From Xanthobacter tagetidis (GTDB lineage Bacteria > Pseudomonadota > Alphaproteobacteria > Rhizobiales > Xanthobacteraceae): a stretch of DNA of 64,000 bases. Of this stretch, positions 1 through 8,507 are shown piece by piece. The number at the start of each line of letters is the position of its first letter. Positions within the stretch are counted from its first letter, which is position 1. Position numbers and translations under genes: made by a program. The DNA is taken from NCBI RefSeq assembly GCF_003667445.1, contig NZ_RCTF01000007.1:169156-233155 (forward strand), written 5' to 3'. A model generated the notes under the pieces. That model had not been told where the DNA came from and did no database searches. It was given only the letters and a program-made list of their open reading frames with translations.

Positions 1-1
1 G

Positions 2-1177
2 CCGAACATCGAGGCCAAGGCGCGGCAGGAGGTCAATGAGCCTCATTCCGCCGTGGTGCGTTTCGGCGCGGACCAGCCGCTGCGCCTCGATGCCGGGGTC
101 GCGCTGCCGCACCTGCAGATCGCCTACCAGACCTATGGCGAGCCCAATGCCGCGCGCTCCAACGCAATCCTGGTGTGCCACGCTCTGACCGGCGACCAGC
201 ATGCGGCGAACCCCAATCCCGTCACCGGCAAGCCGGGCTGGTGGGAAACCCTGGTGGGGCCGGGCAAGCCGATCGACACCGAGCGGTTCTTCGTCATCTC
301 CTCCAACGTGCTCGGCGGCTGCATGGGCACCACCGGGCCGGCGTCGCTCAATCCCGCCACCGGACGCGCCTACGGGCTCGACATGCCGGTGGTGACGATC
401 CGCGACATGGTGAACGCGCAGGCCATGCTGCTCGACCATCTCGGCATCGAGAAGCTGCTGTGCGTCGCCGGCGGATCCATGGGCGGAATGCAGGTACTGC
501 AATGGGCGGCAAGCTATCCCGAGCGGGTGTTCTCGGCCCTGCCGATCGCCACCGGAGCGCGCCACTCGGCGCAGAACATCGCCTTCCACGAGGTCGGCCG
601 GCAGGCGGTGATGGCTGATCCCGACTGGCGCGGCGGGCGCTATCTCGCGGAGGGGGTGACGCCCCATCGCGGGCTCGCGGTGGCGCGCATGGCGGCGCAC
701 ATCACCTACCTCTCCGACCAGGCGCTGCACCGCAAGTTCGGCCGCCGTCTGCAGGACCGCGCCAACCCCACCTTCGGCTTCGACGCGGACTTCCAGGTGG
801 AGAGCTATCTGCGGCACCAGGGCGAGAGCTTCGTTCAGCGCTTCGACGCCAATTCCTATCTCTACGTCACCCGCGCCATGGACTATTTCGACCTCGCCGA
901 GGACTATGGCGGCGTGCTCGCCAACGCCTTCGCCGGCTCGAAGACGCGCTTCTGCCTGGTCTCTTTCACCTCGGACTGGCTGTTTCCCACCGAGGATTCG
1001 CGCGCGATCGTCCATGCGCTGAACGCGTCGGGCGCGAGCGTGTCGTTCGCCGAGATCGTCAGCGACAAGGGCCACGACGCCTTTCTCCTGGAGGAGCCGG
1101 AACTGTTCGCCATCACCCGCGGCTTCCTCGACAGCGCGGCGCGCGCCTTCGGCCTGCCGCCGGGCCGGGAGGGTTGA
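2..1177 (+). CDS. metX: Homoserine O-acyltransferase MetX (5' end outside window)
   Basis: Alpha/beta-hydrolase acyltransferase that activates homoserine for methionine synthesis. The nucleophile serine lies in GGSMGG, and the acid and base are the Asp of TSDWLF and the His of KGHDAF near the C-terminus. The reading frame is open to the left edge, and the residues before the GTG at 53 (reading SAVVRFG) look like the normal N-terminus of alphaproteobacterial MetX. The real start is therefore probably upstream of the window, with the GTG at 53 as a fallback. metW follows immediately, as usual for this group. Whether acetyl- or succinyl-CoA is the donor cannot be decided here; MetX-type enzymes usually use acetyl-CoA. 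Any SAM riboswitch leader would lie outside the window. Confidence 0.93.
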   Translation, partial: PNIEAKARQEVNEPHSAVVRFGADQPLRLDAGVALPHLQIAYQTYGEPNAARSNAILVCHALTGDQHAANPNPVTGKPGWWETLVGPGKPIDTERFFVISSNVLGGCMGTTGPASLNPATGRAYGLDMPVVTIRDMVNAQAMLLDHLGIEKLLCVAGGSMGGMQVLQWAASYPERVFSALPIATGARHSAQNIAFHEVGRQAVMADPDWRGGRYLAEGVTPHRGLAVARMAAHITYLSDQALHRKFGRRLQDRANPTFGFDADFQVESYLRHQGESFVQRFDANSYLYVTRAMDYFDLAEDYGGVLANAFAGSKTRFCLVSFTSDWLFPTEDSRAIVHALNASGASVSFAEIVSDKGHDAFLLEEPELFAITRGFLDSAARAFGLPPGREG

Positions 1178-1182
1178 GCGCC

Positions 1183-1851
1183 ATGGCCGTGCGCGAACAA
1201 GTGCTCGACGAAAGCGTGGTGCGCTCGCAGGGCGGGCGCGTCGACCTCGTGGTCGTGGCCGAGATGGTGGCGCCCGGCTCGCGGGTGCTCGACGTCGGCT
1301 CGGGCGACGGGGCGCTGCTGGAGCTTCTCGCCACCACGCGCCAGTGCGATGCCCGCGGCATCGAATTGTCCCGCGAGGGCGTGAATGCCGGGGTCTCCCG
1401 CGGTCTGGCCGTGATCCAGGGCGACGCGGACGTGGACCTCGCCCACTATCCGGACGACGCATTCGACTATGTGATCCTCTCGCAGACGCTCCAGGCGACG
1501 CGCCGCCCGCGCTGGGTGCTGGAGCAGATGCTGCGCATCGGCCGGCGGGCGGTGGTGTCGTTCCCGAACTTCGGCCACTGGCGCTCGCGGCTCGATCTGC
1601 TGGTCAACGGCCGCATGCCGCTCACCGAGAACATGCCGGTGCCTTGGTACGACACGCCCAACATCCATTTCTGCACCATCCGCGATTTCGTGGAGCTTGT
1701 GGAAATCCTGGATGCGCGCATGGAGAAGGCGGTGGCGCTGGACAGTTCCGGCCACCGGGTGCGGGTGAACATGCCCTGGTGGGTGTGGAACCTGCTGGGT
1801 GAGCAGGCGGTGTTCCTGCTCTCGCGCAAGAATGCGGGCCGGCCGGGCTGA
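1183..1851 (+). CDS. metW: Methionine biosynthesis protein MetW
   Basis: Small class I methyltransferase-fold protein of about 222 residues. The SAM-binding glycine-rich motif reads VLDVGSGDGALL, and the MetW hallmark NFGHWRSR follows in the middle. In proteobacteria MetW acts with MetX in making O-acyl-homoserine, and the gene sits directly behind metX. I chose the ATG at 1183 because GGAGGG at 1168-1173 sits at the right distance. A TTG at 1174 that overlaps the metX stop is in frame but has no room for a ribosome binding site. Translation is probably coupled to metX. Confidence 0.92.
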   Translation: MAVREQVLDESVVRSQGGRVDLVVVAEMVAPGSRVLDVGSGDGALLELLATTRQCDARGIELSREGVNAGVSRGLAVIQGDADVDLAHYPDDAFDYVILSQTLQATRRPRWVLEQMLRIGRRAVVSFPNFGHWRSRLDLLVNGRMPLTENMPVPWYDTPNIHFCTIRDFVELVEILDARMEKAVALDSSGHRVRVNMPWWVWNLLGEQAVFLLSRKNAGRPG

Positions 1852-1869
1852 GCCGGCGGCGGCGGACGC

Positions 1870-2601
1870 TCAGCCGGCCGGAACGCCGCCGGGCACCAGC
1901 ACCGGCTCCATCGCCGGCTCGACCACCGCGGTTCGGCGGCGCACCTGGGCCGGGCGATGGAGCTGCTTGGTCGCCTCCACCACCAGCACGCCGGAGAACG
2001 GCAGCGAGAGGCGCGAGCCCACCCGCTCCCACGCCACCGCCGTGCGCAGGAACCAGCGGCTCGGTGGGGCATAGAGCGCCTCGCTCCATCCCACCGGCGT
2101 GAACAGAGCCTCGCGCAGCAGGGACACCACCTGGCCGCGGGAGAACGGGCGCCCGTTGCCGAACGGCGTGGTGTCGAGCCGCGCCCATACGCCGCGCCGG
2201 TTGGGCACCACCGCCAGAAGCCGGCCGCCGGGCGCGAGCACGCGCCAGACCTCGCCGAGCAGCTCGGCGGCGTTGGGGGTCATCTCCAGCACATGAACCG
2301 CCACCACCCGGTCGAACCGGCCGCTCGGGAACGGCAGCATGGTCTCGTCGGAGAGCGTGGCCAGCGTCGGCGCCGCCGAGGGCCACCGCACCACCCCCTG
2401 CGCCGCCGGCATCACGGCGACGCAGCGCTCCGCCTCCTCGCGGAACACGCCGAGATAGGGCGTCGCATAGCCGAGGCCGAGCACGGCCATGCCGGTCACG
2501 TCGTCGAATCGTCCGCGGATCGCGCGGCCCAGCAGGCGGCGCGTCATCACGCCCACCGGCTGGGCGTAGAAATTGCGGAGGTCGACGACGTCGAGGAACA
2601 T
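1870..2601 (-). CDS. Class I SAM-dependent methyltransferase domain protein
   Basis: Protein of about 243 residues with a Methyltransf_11-like fold. It has a glycine-containing motif I region (VLGLGYATP), an acidic-aromatic stretch (SGRFDRVVAVHVLEM) and a post-motif VLAPGGRLLAVVPN. The N-terminus, MFLDVVDLRNFYAQP, is a sensible start; the frame is open further upstream but that extension has low-complexity, non-conserved composition. The substrate cannot be told. It is convergent with metW (about 18 bp between stops) and divergent from gloB. Proteins of this type commonly sit beside gloB in Hyphomicrobiales, which is context rather than proof of a shared role. Confidence 0.78.
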   Translation of the reverse strand: MFLDVVDLRNFYAQPVGVMTRRLLGRAIRGRFDDVTGMAVLGLGYATPYLGVFREEAERCVAVMPAAQGVVRWPSAAPTLATLSDETMLPFPSGRFDRVVAVHVLEMTPNAAELLGEVWRVLAPGGRLLAVVPNRRGVWARLDTTPFGNGRPFSRGQVVSLLREALFTPVGWSEALYAPPSRWFLRTAVAWERVGSRLSLPFSGVLVVEATKQLHRPAQVRRRTAVVEPAMEPVLVPGGVPAG

Positions 2602-2919
2602 GGGTGCCCAATGCCTGAAGCCGATGGCGTCTTGAAGGCGCGGCCTCCCCCGTCGCCGGAGGCGGGGCGCCTCCCCCTCCTCTTGCGCCACGCGCATGCC
2701 GAGCGCAACCCGGGCACCCGTGCTGGCGCTCGCGCGGCATCGGGCTATCATCAAGGCCGCGGGGCGGCATGAGGAAATGGGGGACTTCGCCGTCTCCCTC
2801 ATGTCCCGGACACAGGATCGCGCCATACTCGGCGCGGCTCACTCACACCCGAAGCCGATCCGGGCGGACCGATACCGTCCGCCGGGTTCGGGCTTCCAAG
2901 GCGCGACAGGAGGACCACC
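2602..2919. other. Intergenic region between divergent methyltransferase and gloB genes
   Basis: About 318 bp. I see no convincing gene on either strand. It must hold promoters for both divergent genes, but no clear -35/-10 pair stood out. The gloB ribosome binding site ACAGGAGG is at 2906-2913. Confidence 0.5.
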
Positions 2920-3693
2920 TTGCCGGCCGAGATCCGCATCATTCCCTGCCTCGACGACAATTACGCCGTGCTGCTGCATGATCCCGTCACCGAGGCCACG
3001 GCCGTGATCGACGTTCCGGAACCGACGCCCGTGATCGCGGCGCTGGAGAAAGAGGGCTGGAACCTCACCCACATCCTCGTCACCCACCATCACCAGGACC
3101 ATGTGCAGGGCGTGCCGACGCTGAAGGCCCGCTATGGCGCGACCGTGGTCGGCCCCAAGGCGGAGGCAGCCACCATTCCCGGCCTCGACGTTGCGGTGGT
3201 GGACGGCGACCCGGTGGCGGTGGGCTCGCTGGTGGGCCGGGTGCTGGAGACGCCGGGCCACACCGCCGGCCATGTGTCCTATTGGTTTGAAGGCGAGCAC
3301 CTGCTGTTCGCCGGCGACACGCTGTTCACGCTGGGCTGCGGGCGCCCGCTCGAGTGCGACCCGCCGGTGCTGTGGGCCTCGCTCCAGCGCCTGAAGACGC
3401 TGCCGACGGATACCCAGGTCTTCAGCGGCCACGAATATACCCTCTCCAATGCCCGCTTCGCGCTCTCGGTGGACCCCGGCAATACCGCGCTCAAGGCGCA
3501 GGCCCAGACGGCCGAGGCGAAGCGCGCCAGGAACGAGCCCACCATCCCCTCCGCCCTGGGGGACGAGATCGCCGCCAATCCTTTCCTGCGCGCCGACGAT
3601 CCGGCCATGGCCGAGATGATGGGCGTGGATGGCGCCGACCCCGGCGCGGTGTTCACCGAACTGCGCGCCCGCAAGAGCGTGTTCCGGGGCTGA
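2920..3693 (+). CDS. gloB: Hydroxyacylglutathione hydrolase (glyoxalase II)
   Basis: Metallo-beta-lactamase-fold enzyme of 257 residues that hydrolyses S-lactoylglutathione to lactate and glutathione, the second step of methylglyoxal detoxification. The metal-binding THHHxDH motif is present (His56, His58, Asp60, His61). Further metal ligands follow in TPGHTAGH, FAGDTLF and FSGHEYT, and the C-terminal helical domain ends in the usual RARKSVFRG. The start is a TTG at 2920 with ACAGGAGG seven bases upstream. The next gene begins 3 bases after its stop, so the two are probably co-transcribed. Confidence 0.95.
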   Translation: MPAEIRIIPCLDDNYAVLLHDPVTEATAVIDVPEPTPVIAALEKEGWNLTHILVTHHHQDHVQGVPTLKARYGATVVGPKAEAATIPGLDVAVVDGDPVAVGSLVGRVLETPGHTAGHVSYWFEGEHLLFAGDTLFTLGCGRPLECDPPVLWASLQRLKTLPTDTQVFSGHEYTLSNARFALSVDPGNTALKAQAQTAEAKRARNEPTIPSALGDEIAANPFLRADDPAMAEMMGVDGADPGAVFTELRARKSVFRG

Positions 3694-3696
3694 GCG

Positions 3697-4137
3697 ATGC
3701 GCGTTCCGCCCGCCGCGCCCGGCGCCGACGACATCATCGCCTTGCTCGGCCTCAAGCCGCATCCGGAGGGCGGCCACTATCTGGAGACCTTCCGAGACGC
3801 CGCGCCGGAGGGCGGGCGCGGGGCGTCGACCGCGATCTATTTCCTGCTGAAGGCGGGCGAGCGCTCGCACTGGCACAAGGTTGACGCGGTGGAGATGTGG
3901 CACTGGCATGCCGGCGCGCCCTTGCTGCTGCGCGTCGCCGAGGAGGGCAAGGAAGTGCGCGAGCAGCTGCTCGGGCCGGACCTCGCGGCTGGCCAGCGGC
4001 CGCAGGGCATCGTGCCGACCCATGCCTGGCAGGCGGCCGAGAGCCTCGGCGACTGGACCCTGGTGGGGTGCACCGTCGCGCCAGCCTTCTCGTTTGAGGG
4101 TTTCGTGCTGGCGCCCGAAGGTTGGAACCCGGGCTGA
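3697..4137 (+). CDS. DUF985 (cupin_5) family protein
   Basis: Protein of 146 residues with the compact cupin_5 pattern: LKPHPEGGHYLET at the N-terminus, SHWHKVDAVEMWHWHAG as the first cupin motif with several histidines, and a closing VAPAFSFEGF segment. Members bind sugars or metals, but no enzyme activity is established for most. It begins 3 bases after gloB, which suggests one transcript. It is convergent with the sigma-factor gene, with 13 bp between the stops. Confidence 0.85.
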   Translation: MRVPPAAPGADDIIALLGLKPHPEGGHYLETFRDAAPEGGRGASTAIYFLLKAGERSHWHKVDAVEMWHWHAGAPLLLRVAEEGKEVREQLLGPDLAAGQRPQGIVPTHAWQAAESLGDWTLVGCTVAPAFSFEGFVLAPEGWNPG

Positions 4138-4150
4138 ACCGCTGCCAGCC

Positions 4151-4717
4151 TCAGCTGCGCGCTGCCGAGATCGCCACCGCGTCGCCCTCCACCACGTCGG
4201 CCGTGGCGTCCGCCCCCATCAGGCCGAGCAGCTTGGTGCGGGCGCGGTTGACGCGGCTCTTGATGGTGCCGAGCGCGCAGCCGCACACCTCCGCCGCTTC
4301 CTCGTAGGACAGGCCCGCCGCGCCGACCAGCACCAGCGCCTCGCGCTGGTCGTCTGGCAACTGCGCGAGGGCGTCCTTGAGGGAGGACAGCGTCATGGAC
4401 CATTCCTGGCCCGGACCCATGTTCGAGTCCTGCTGGGCCAGAACCGAAAGGCCGTCGCTTTCGCGGCGTCGTTTCCGGATCTCGGTGTAGTAGGTGTTGC
4501 GCAGGATGGTGAAGAGCCAGGCGCGCAGATTGGTCCCGGGATCGAACTTGTCGATGTTGGAGAGCGCCTTCAGCAGCGTCTCCTGGACCAGGTCGTCAGC
4601 CTCCGTGCGGTCGCGCGTCAATGACCGCGCGAATGCGCGCAGCGCCGGCAGGAACTCCAGCACCTCCCTCTGGAGGGAGCCGGCGTCCATTCCTGACCTC
4701 TTCTCCGTCGGATTCAT
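4151..4717 (-). CDS. ecfG: EcfG-type RNA polymerase sigma factor (general stress response)
   Basis: ECF sigma factor of about 188 residues. Region 2 reads ADDLVQETLLKAL and RAWLFTILRNTYYTEIRKR; region 4 reads LPDDQREALVLVGAAGLSYEEAAEVCG and GTIKSRVNRAR. This closely follows the EcfG (ECF15) pattern that directs the alphaproteobacterial general stress response. The ATG at 4717 has AGAAGG upstream; an internal ATG at 4690 is possible. An EcfG-type promoter lies at 5044-5068, so it may autoregulate. In most relatives a nepR anti-sigma gene sits directly upstream in the same operon; here it is missing. It could be an EcfG paralogue rather than the master copy. Confidence 0.82.
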   Translation of the reverse strand: MNPTEKRSGMDAGSLQREVLEFLPALRAFARSLTRDRTEADDLVQETLLKALSNIDKFDPGTNLRAWLFTILRNTYYTEIRKRRRESDGLSVLAQQDSNMGPGQEWSMTLSSLKDALAQLPDDQREALVLVGAAGLSYEEAAEVCGCALGTIKSRVNRARTKLLGLMGADATADVVEGDAVAISAARS

Positions 4718-5073
4718 GGGCACCTTCTTGGAACCGCGCGATCGCGGTCTCCGGGCTTGCGCCGCGCGCGGCGGCAAAAAACGCAGACGATGAGAACGAT
4801 CGGAGCAAATTGATTCTACTCGGAAAATCGCCCTCTAACCAGAAGCAGACAAACGGCATTTCCCGAACCCGGCCGGGCACGGATCGGGAGCCAAGGCCTG
4901 GCGCAACTGAATTCTTCGGGGAAGAAGGAAGAATTCCGCCGCGCCATGGCAGGGTTCGAAAGACCCGCGGGCGGATCACGTTATCCGGAGCAAGCTCCGT
5001 GGCATGACCGCGGACGGACGGACCGTCCCCGGAGCCTCTCCATAACGTGATAGGGCCAATCGGGTTCCAGCCT
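4718..5073. other. Leader region of the sigma-factor gene; no nepR found
   Basis: About 356 bp between the sigma factor and the KGG-repeat gene. I translated the minus strand in three frames and saw no NepR-like protein (a 50-65 residue protein with a PVPD-type motif is expected). The longest short frame starting with ATG here, about 43 residues, does not resemble NepR. An EcfG-type promoter lies at 5044-5068, giving a leader of about 320 nt. Confidence 0.6.
5044..5068 (-). promoter_or_regulatory. EcfG-type promoter upstream of the sigma-factor gene
   Basis: Read on the minus strand: GGAAC (5068-5064), 16 bases, CGTT (5047-5044). This matches the EcfG consensus GGAAC-N16/17-CGTT exactly. It lies just beyond the stop of the KGG-repeat gene and points at the sigma-factor gene. 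Confidence 0.72.
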
Positions 5074-5352
5074 TCAGGACCGGCCGCTCCCGACCGGCGC
5101 ACCGCTCTTCTGGCCACCCTTCTGGCCGGCCTGTGAAGCGAGCGCGCGGTTGCGGGAAAAGCTTCGATCCTCGTCCGCCACACTCTGGCCGCCCTTGCGT
5201 CCAGCCTCGGCGGCAAGCGCCCGGTTCTGGAAGAAGCTGCGCTTCTCAGCGGGGACGCTCTCGCCGCCCTTGCGGGCGATGGCACGCTGCTTTTCCGCGT
5301 CCATGGCGGCGAAGCCGCGGTTGGAGGTGCCCTTGGAACGCGCTTTATCCAT
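5074..5352 (-). CDS. KGG-repeat (con-10-like) general stress protein
   Basis: Hydrophilic, glycine- and lysine-rich protein of 92 residues. It has three KGG repeats (ARKGGESVPAEKRSF, GRKGGQSVADEDRSF and a shorter GQKGGQKSG), of the stress-induced KGG family related to fungal con-10 and plant Em proteins. These are small disordered proteins made in stress or stationary phase. The start ATG at 5352 has GAGGA upstream. A perfect EcfG-type promoter lies at 5406-5430, so it is very probably part of the general stress regulon encoded around it. Confidence 0.88.
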   Translation of the reverse strand: MDKARSKGTSNRGFAAMDAEKQRAIARKGGESVPAEKRSFFQNRALAAEAGRKGGQSVADEDRSFSRNRALASQAGQKGGQKSGAPVGSGRS

Positions 5353-5405
5353 GATGTATCCTCGAGTCTCGGAAGGCCCGTCGAGTCACAGACTCACGCA
5401 CTGAC

Positions 5406-5430
5406 AACGAGGCAGAACCGCTAAGGTTCC
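5406..5430 (-). promoter_or_regulatory. EcfG-type promoter of the KGG-repeat gene
   Basis: Minus strand: GGAAC (5430-5426), 16 bases, CGTT (5409-5406). It lies 54 bp upstream of the start codon at 5352 and is a perfect match to the EcfG consensus. Confidence 0.85.
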
Positions 5431-5568
5431 CGAACCTTTCCCTCGGAGCTCTCCCGCGAGGTCCTGGCGCAACGCCATCAAGACAATTCACGTAGGCCTC
5501 GGCCCGCAGGCGCTCAAAGCGGCAGGTAAGGCAGGGGTTCGCTGCGGACGCGCGCAGCCGGGCGCTCG

Positions 5569-7308
5569 TCAAGCGGTCGGCGCGCGGCCGGGCCGGAGCG
5601 GAAAGTCGCCTGTAACGCGAACGTTATCCCCGGTTTCGGCCCGGGTGAGCTGGCCGCCGAGCTGGCTGGCAAACCCCTGGTCGAGGTCGAACCGCCCCGG
5701 CCTCGCGACGGTGTTTGCCATCGGCCCGGCCGTGATGGTGACGACGAGCCGGCCATCGCTCTGGCTGCATCCGATCGTGACCGGCAGCTTCGGACCGTCC
5801 GGCACCGCAAGTCCCAGCACGATTTCCACGGCCATCAGGGCGAATGGGGCAGCCATGTCGACCGGCAGCTGGACATCCGGCGCGTCGATGCGGACGGACA
5901 GGCTGCGGTCCGGCACGCCCTCAAGAAGGGCCGCCAGCTCGCGCAGAAGCTCGCGCAGCTTCACGGCCGAGCCTTCGCTCGCCTCGTGCAGGATGCGGTG
6001 GACCACCGCGAGGGTGTTGACGCGCGTGCGCAATTCTTCGAACCGGCGCCGGTCCTCGCCCTGGCCGATGCCGAGGCCATAAAGGCTGAGCAGGCTGACC
6101 ACGACCTGGAGCGAGTTCTTGATCCGGTGATGGATCTCGCGCACCAGGGCGGTCTTTTCGGCGAGGTTTTCCCGGAGCTTGGCGTCGCGCAGCCGCACGG
6201 CATGCGCCATGTTCTCCACCGCCGCCCCAAGCGCCCGGAACTCGCTCGGCGCGCGCTCGAGTCGCGTCGGGCGAAAGCGGTAGTGCCCCCGCGCATAGAC
6301 CGAGGTCACGCGGCGCAAATAGTTCAGCCATTGCAGCACCATGCGGTCTACCGCGAACCACAGCCCGACGAGGCAGACCACTGCCACCAGCCCCGGCAGG
6401 GCGAAGCTGGCCGCGACCGCGAGCGGGGTCCAGCCGAACAGCTCCCGCGTCGGCAGCGCATAGGCCGCGACCAGGCCCTGGCGGTCGAGTGGCGCGACGG
6501 TGTAGGTCCATTTCCGCCCGGTCGCGTCCGCGACCTCGCGCAGCACCGGCCTGGACCCGGACCCGGCCAGTCCAGCGGGACTGAAGAGCTCCTGGCTGAG
6601 GGTGCGCGAATTGGAGATCAGTTCACGCCCGGCAGCGTCGAAGATCGCCGCGACTCCGCCCGCCTCCACCGTCGCCTGGCGCAGCATGGTATCGAGCCGC
6701 GTGGCATCGAGGCCGAGCGCGATGGCGCCGTCGAAGCTGCCGTCCGGTGCGGGCAGGGGCTCCAGAACGATGATGATCTCGGTCCGCGTGGCGGGGCTCA
6801 TCCGCCGCTCGGTCAAAGTGGGGCGCGCCGGCGCCCGAACGAGATTGTCCCACCACGGCTCGCCTGCAACCGAGCGTGGCGCCGCGATGGCGCTGCAGGC
6901 CACCGTCCCATCCTTGTCCAGTACCCCCATGTTGGACACGAAGGGGAGGCTGAGCGTGGCGCCGTAGAGCGTCGCCTGGCACGCGGAGCCGGCGGCGCGC
7001 ACCGCCTCGACGGTCTTCATGGCCTGGAGCACGCTTTCGGCGGACGCGATGATATTGGCCTGGCTGGAGGCTGCCGAAACGGCGAGCTGAAGCAGCCGCT
7101 GGCGCGCCTCGTCCTCGGCGCCCTTGAGGTGCATCAGTCCCTGCACCATGCTCAGGCTGGCCACCGGCGCGATGGCGAGCAGCGCCACCAGCAGCAGGCG
7201 TCGCCGCACGCTGTCGAGGAGATCGCGGGGCGCTCCGGAAGACAGTGGGAAGATACCCATACGTCTGCGGGGATCGACACGCGCCGCGTCCTTAGGCACC
7301 AGTTCCAT
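5569..7308 (-). CDS. HisKA_2-type sensor histidine kinase with degenerate ATP-binding domain
   Basis: Membrane sensor of 579 residues. A membrane segment at about residues 36-55 and another at about 288-310 flank a periplasmic sensing domain. A cytoplasmic linker is followed by a HisKA_2 H-box, EIHHRIKNSLQVV, with the histidine near residue 394. The C-terminal HATPase region (about residues 485-579) is short and lacks the usual landmarks. The N-box asparagine is replaced (EIVLGL, Gly at about 499), and the acidic residue of the G1 box is absent (TITAGPMANT). It is divergent from phyR, so PhyR is the likely partner. Loss of ATP-binding residues suggests a phosphatase or pseudokinase role, which is inference. 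Confidence 0.8.
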   Translation of the reverse strand: MELVPKDAARVDPRRRMGIFPLSSGAPRDLLDSVRRRLLLVALLAIAPVASLSMVQGLMHLKGAEDEARQRLLQLAVSAASSQANIIASAESVLQAMKTVEAVRAAGSACQATLYGATLSLPFVSNMGVLDKDGTVACSAIAAPRSVAGEPWWDNLVRAPARPTLTERRMSPATRTEIIIVLEPLPAPDGSFDGAIALGLDATRLDTMLRQATVEAGGVAAIFDAAGRELISNSRTLSQELFSPAGLAGSGSRPVLREVADATGRKWTYTVAPLDRQGLVAAYALPTRELFGWTPLAVAASFALPGLVAVVCLVGLWFAVDRMVLQWLNYLRRVTSVYARGHYRFRPTRLERAPSEFRALGAAVENMAHAVRLRDAKLRENLAEKTALVREIHHRIKNSLQVVVSLLSLYGLGIGQGEDRRRFEELRTRVNTLAVVHRILHEASEGSAVKLRELLRELAALLEGVPDRSLSVRIDAPDVQLPVDMAAPFALMAVEIVLGLAVPDGPKLPVTIGCSQSDGRLVVTITAGPMANTVARPGRFDLDQGFASQLGGQLTRAETGDNVRVTGDFPLRPGRAPTA

Positions 7309-7430
7309 CCCCTGCTCCGAAGTCGCCCTATCACGGCAGCCCGCCGCGCATTCGGCGACGGCCTTGTAATGCGGCGCGCACCGGTTCGACGTATAATGCC
7401 TGTGCGGGAGGCAAGTTCCCTTAAATCTGG

Positions 7431-7456
7431 GGAACTTCCGCCGGCCTCGGGCGTTT
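7431..7456 (+). promoter_or_regulatory. EcfG-type promoter of phyR
   Basis: GGAAC at 7431-7435, 16-base spacer, CGTTT at 7452-7456, about 37 bp before the phyR start. This is a perfect match to the EcfG consensus and implies positive feedback, since PhyR frees EcfG in the known systems. Confidence 0.88.
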
Positions 7457-7492
7457 CACGCTGTCGGACCACAGCCGCGCTATAAGCGAGGA

Positions 7493-8278
7493 ATGCGCAT
7501 GCCCCACCAGTCGATCGTCAAGCAGCTCCCCTTCCTCCGCCGATATGCGCGCGCCCTTTCTGGAACCCAGAGGGCGGGCGACCTTCTGGTGCAGGAGACC
7601 CTCCAGGCGATCCTCGACGGCAAGATCCACATCAATCCGGGCGCCTCGCCCCGCGTGGCACTCTACCGTGCGTTCCACGGCGTATGGCAGCGCCGCGTCG
7701 GGGCGGCCGGCGATGCGGCTTCCCGTGCCGACGAACGCCTTCAGGCGCTCGACGTGGGCTCGCGCGTCGCGCTCCTGCTCACGGCCATGGAAGGCTTCAC
7801 CTATGCCGAGGTGTCGTCGATCCTGTCCACATCGATCGACGACGTGGAAGCCCAGGTGATCACCGCGCAGCGGGAGATCGACCGGCAGATCGCCACCCGC
7901 GTTCTCATCATCGAGGACGAGTGGGTCATTGCGCTCGACCTGAAGACGCTCGTAAGCGAGATGGGCCATGAGGTGATCGGCGTCGCCCCGACCCACAAGA
8001 AGGCGGTCGAACTGGCGCGGAGCGGCGATTTTGGCCTCGTCCTGGCCGATATCCAGCTTGCCGACGGGTCGTCGGGCATCGACGCGGTGACGGACATTCT
8101 CTCGCATTTCAACGTGCCGGTGATCTTCATCACCGCCTTCCCCGACCGCCTTTTGACCGGCGAGCGTCCCGAGCCCACCTATCTCATCACCAAGCCGTTC
8201 CTGAGCGAGACCGTGAAGGCGACCGTGGCTCAGGCGCTGTTCTTCCACGAGGCGCGCAGCGAGCCCAACGCCGCCTGA
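7493..8278 (+). CDS. phyR: PhyR, sigma-like response regulator of the general stress response
   Basis: Response regulator of 261 residues. The N-terminal part (about 1-135) mimics an ECF sigma factor, and the C-terminal part is a receiver with acidic pocket IIEDEW and phosphoacceptor Asp186 in LADIQLADGSSG. In known systems phosphorylated PhyR captures the anti-sigma factor NepR through its sigma-like domain and so releases EcfG. The start could also be the ATG at 7499. The divergent sensor kinase and nearby sigma factor support the role, but no nepR is seen within the locus. Confidence 0.93.
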   Translation: MRMPHQSIVKQLPFLRRYARALSGTQRAGDLLVQETLQAILDGKIHINPGASPRVALYRAFHGVWQRRVGAAGDAASRADERLQALDVGSRVALLLTAMEGFTYAEVSSILSTSIDDVEAQVITAQREIDRQIATRVLIIEDEWVIALDLKTLVSEMGHEVIGVAPTHKKAVELARSGDFGLVLADIQLADGSSGIDAVTDILSHFNVPVIFITAFPDRLLTGERPEPTYLITKPFLSETVKATVAQALFFHEARSEPNAA

Positions 8279-8306
8279 GTCCAGACACGTCTTTCGGCCC
8301 TGGGGC

Positions 8307-8332
8307 GGATCGCTTTTCGCAGAGCGGCGTTT
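8307..8332 (+). promoter_or_regulatory. Possible EcfG-type promoter (one mismatch) upstream of DUF883-like gene
   Basis: GGATC at 8307-8311, 16 bases, CGTTT at 8328-8332. The -35 differs from GGAAC at one base. It lies between phyR and the DUF883-like gene that starts at 8508, leaving a leader of about 165 nt. Confidence 0.4.
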
Positions 8333-8507
8333 ATCGGACAGGCAGCGGGTGGCGGTCGATCGATCGGCATCCCGCTGAATGTCCACGCGCGCGGCCGGGA
8401 GCAGTCCTTTCTTCTCGCCCGGATCGCGCGCTACCTTTATGGCTGGGCCGGCGGTTGGCCAGGACCAGCGCCGGCAGTCCGACACTACAGGAAGCGGAGA
8501 TTCGTCC

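Noticed and set aside
1..60. SAM riboswitch in front of metX
   Set aside because: The window begins inside the probable metX coding region, so any leader is out of view.
904..1755. Long open frame antisense to metX and metW
   Set aside because: It is composed of His/Arg/Ala-rich shadow sequence with no domain, opposite two clear conserved genes; typical of GC-rich DNA.
4718..5040. Possible small nepR gene upstream of the sigma factor
   Set aside because: Three-frame translation gave only a 43-residue frame and a non-conserved longer one, neither resembling NepR.
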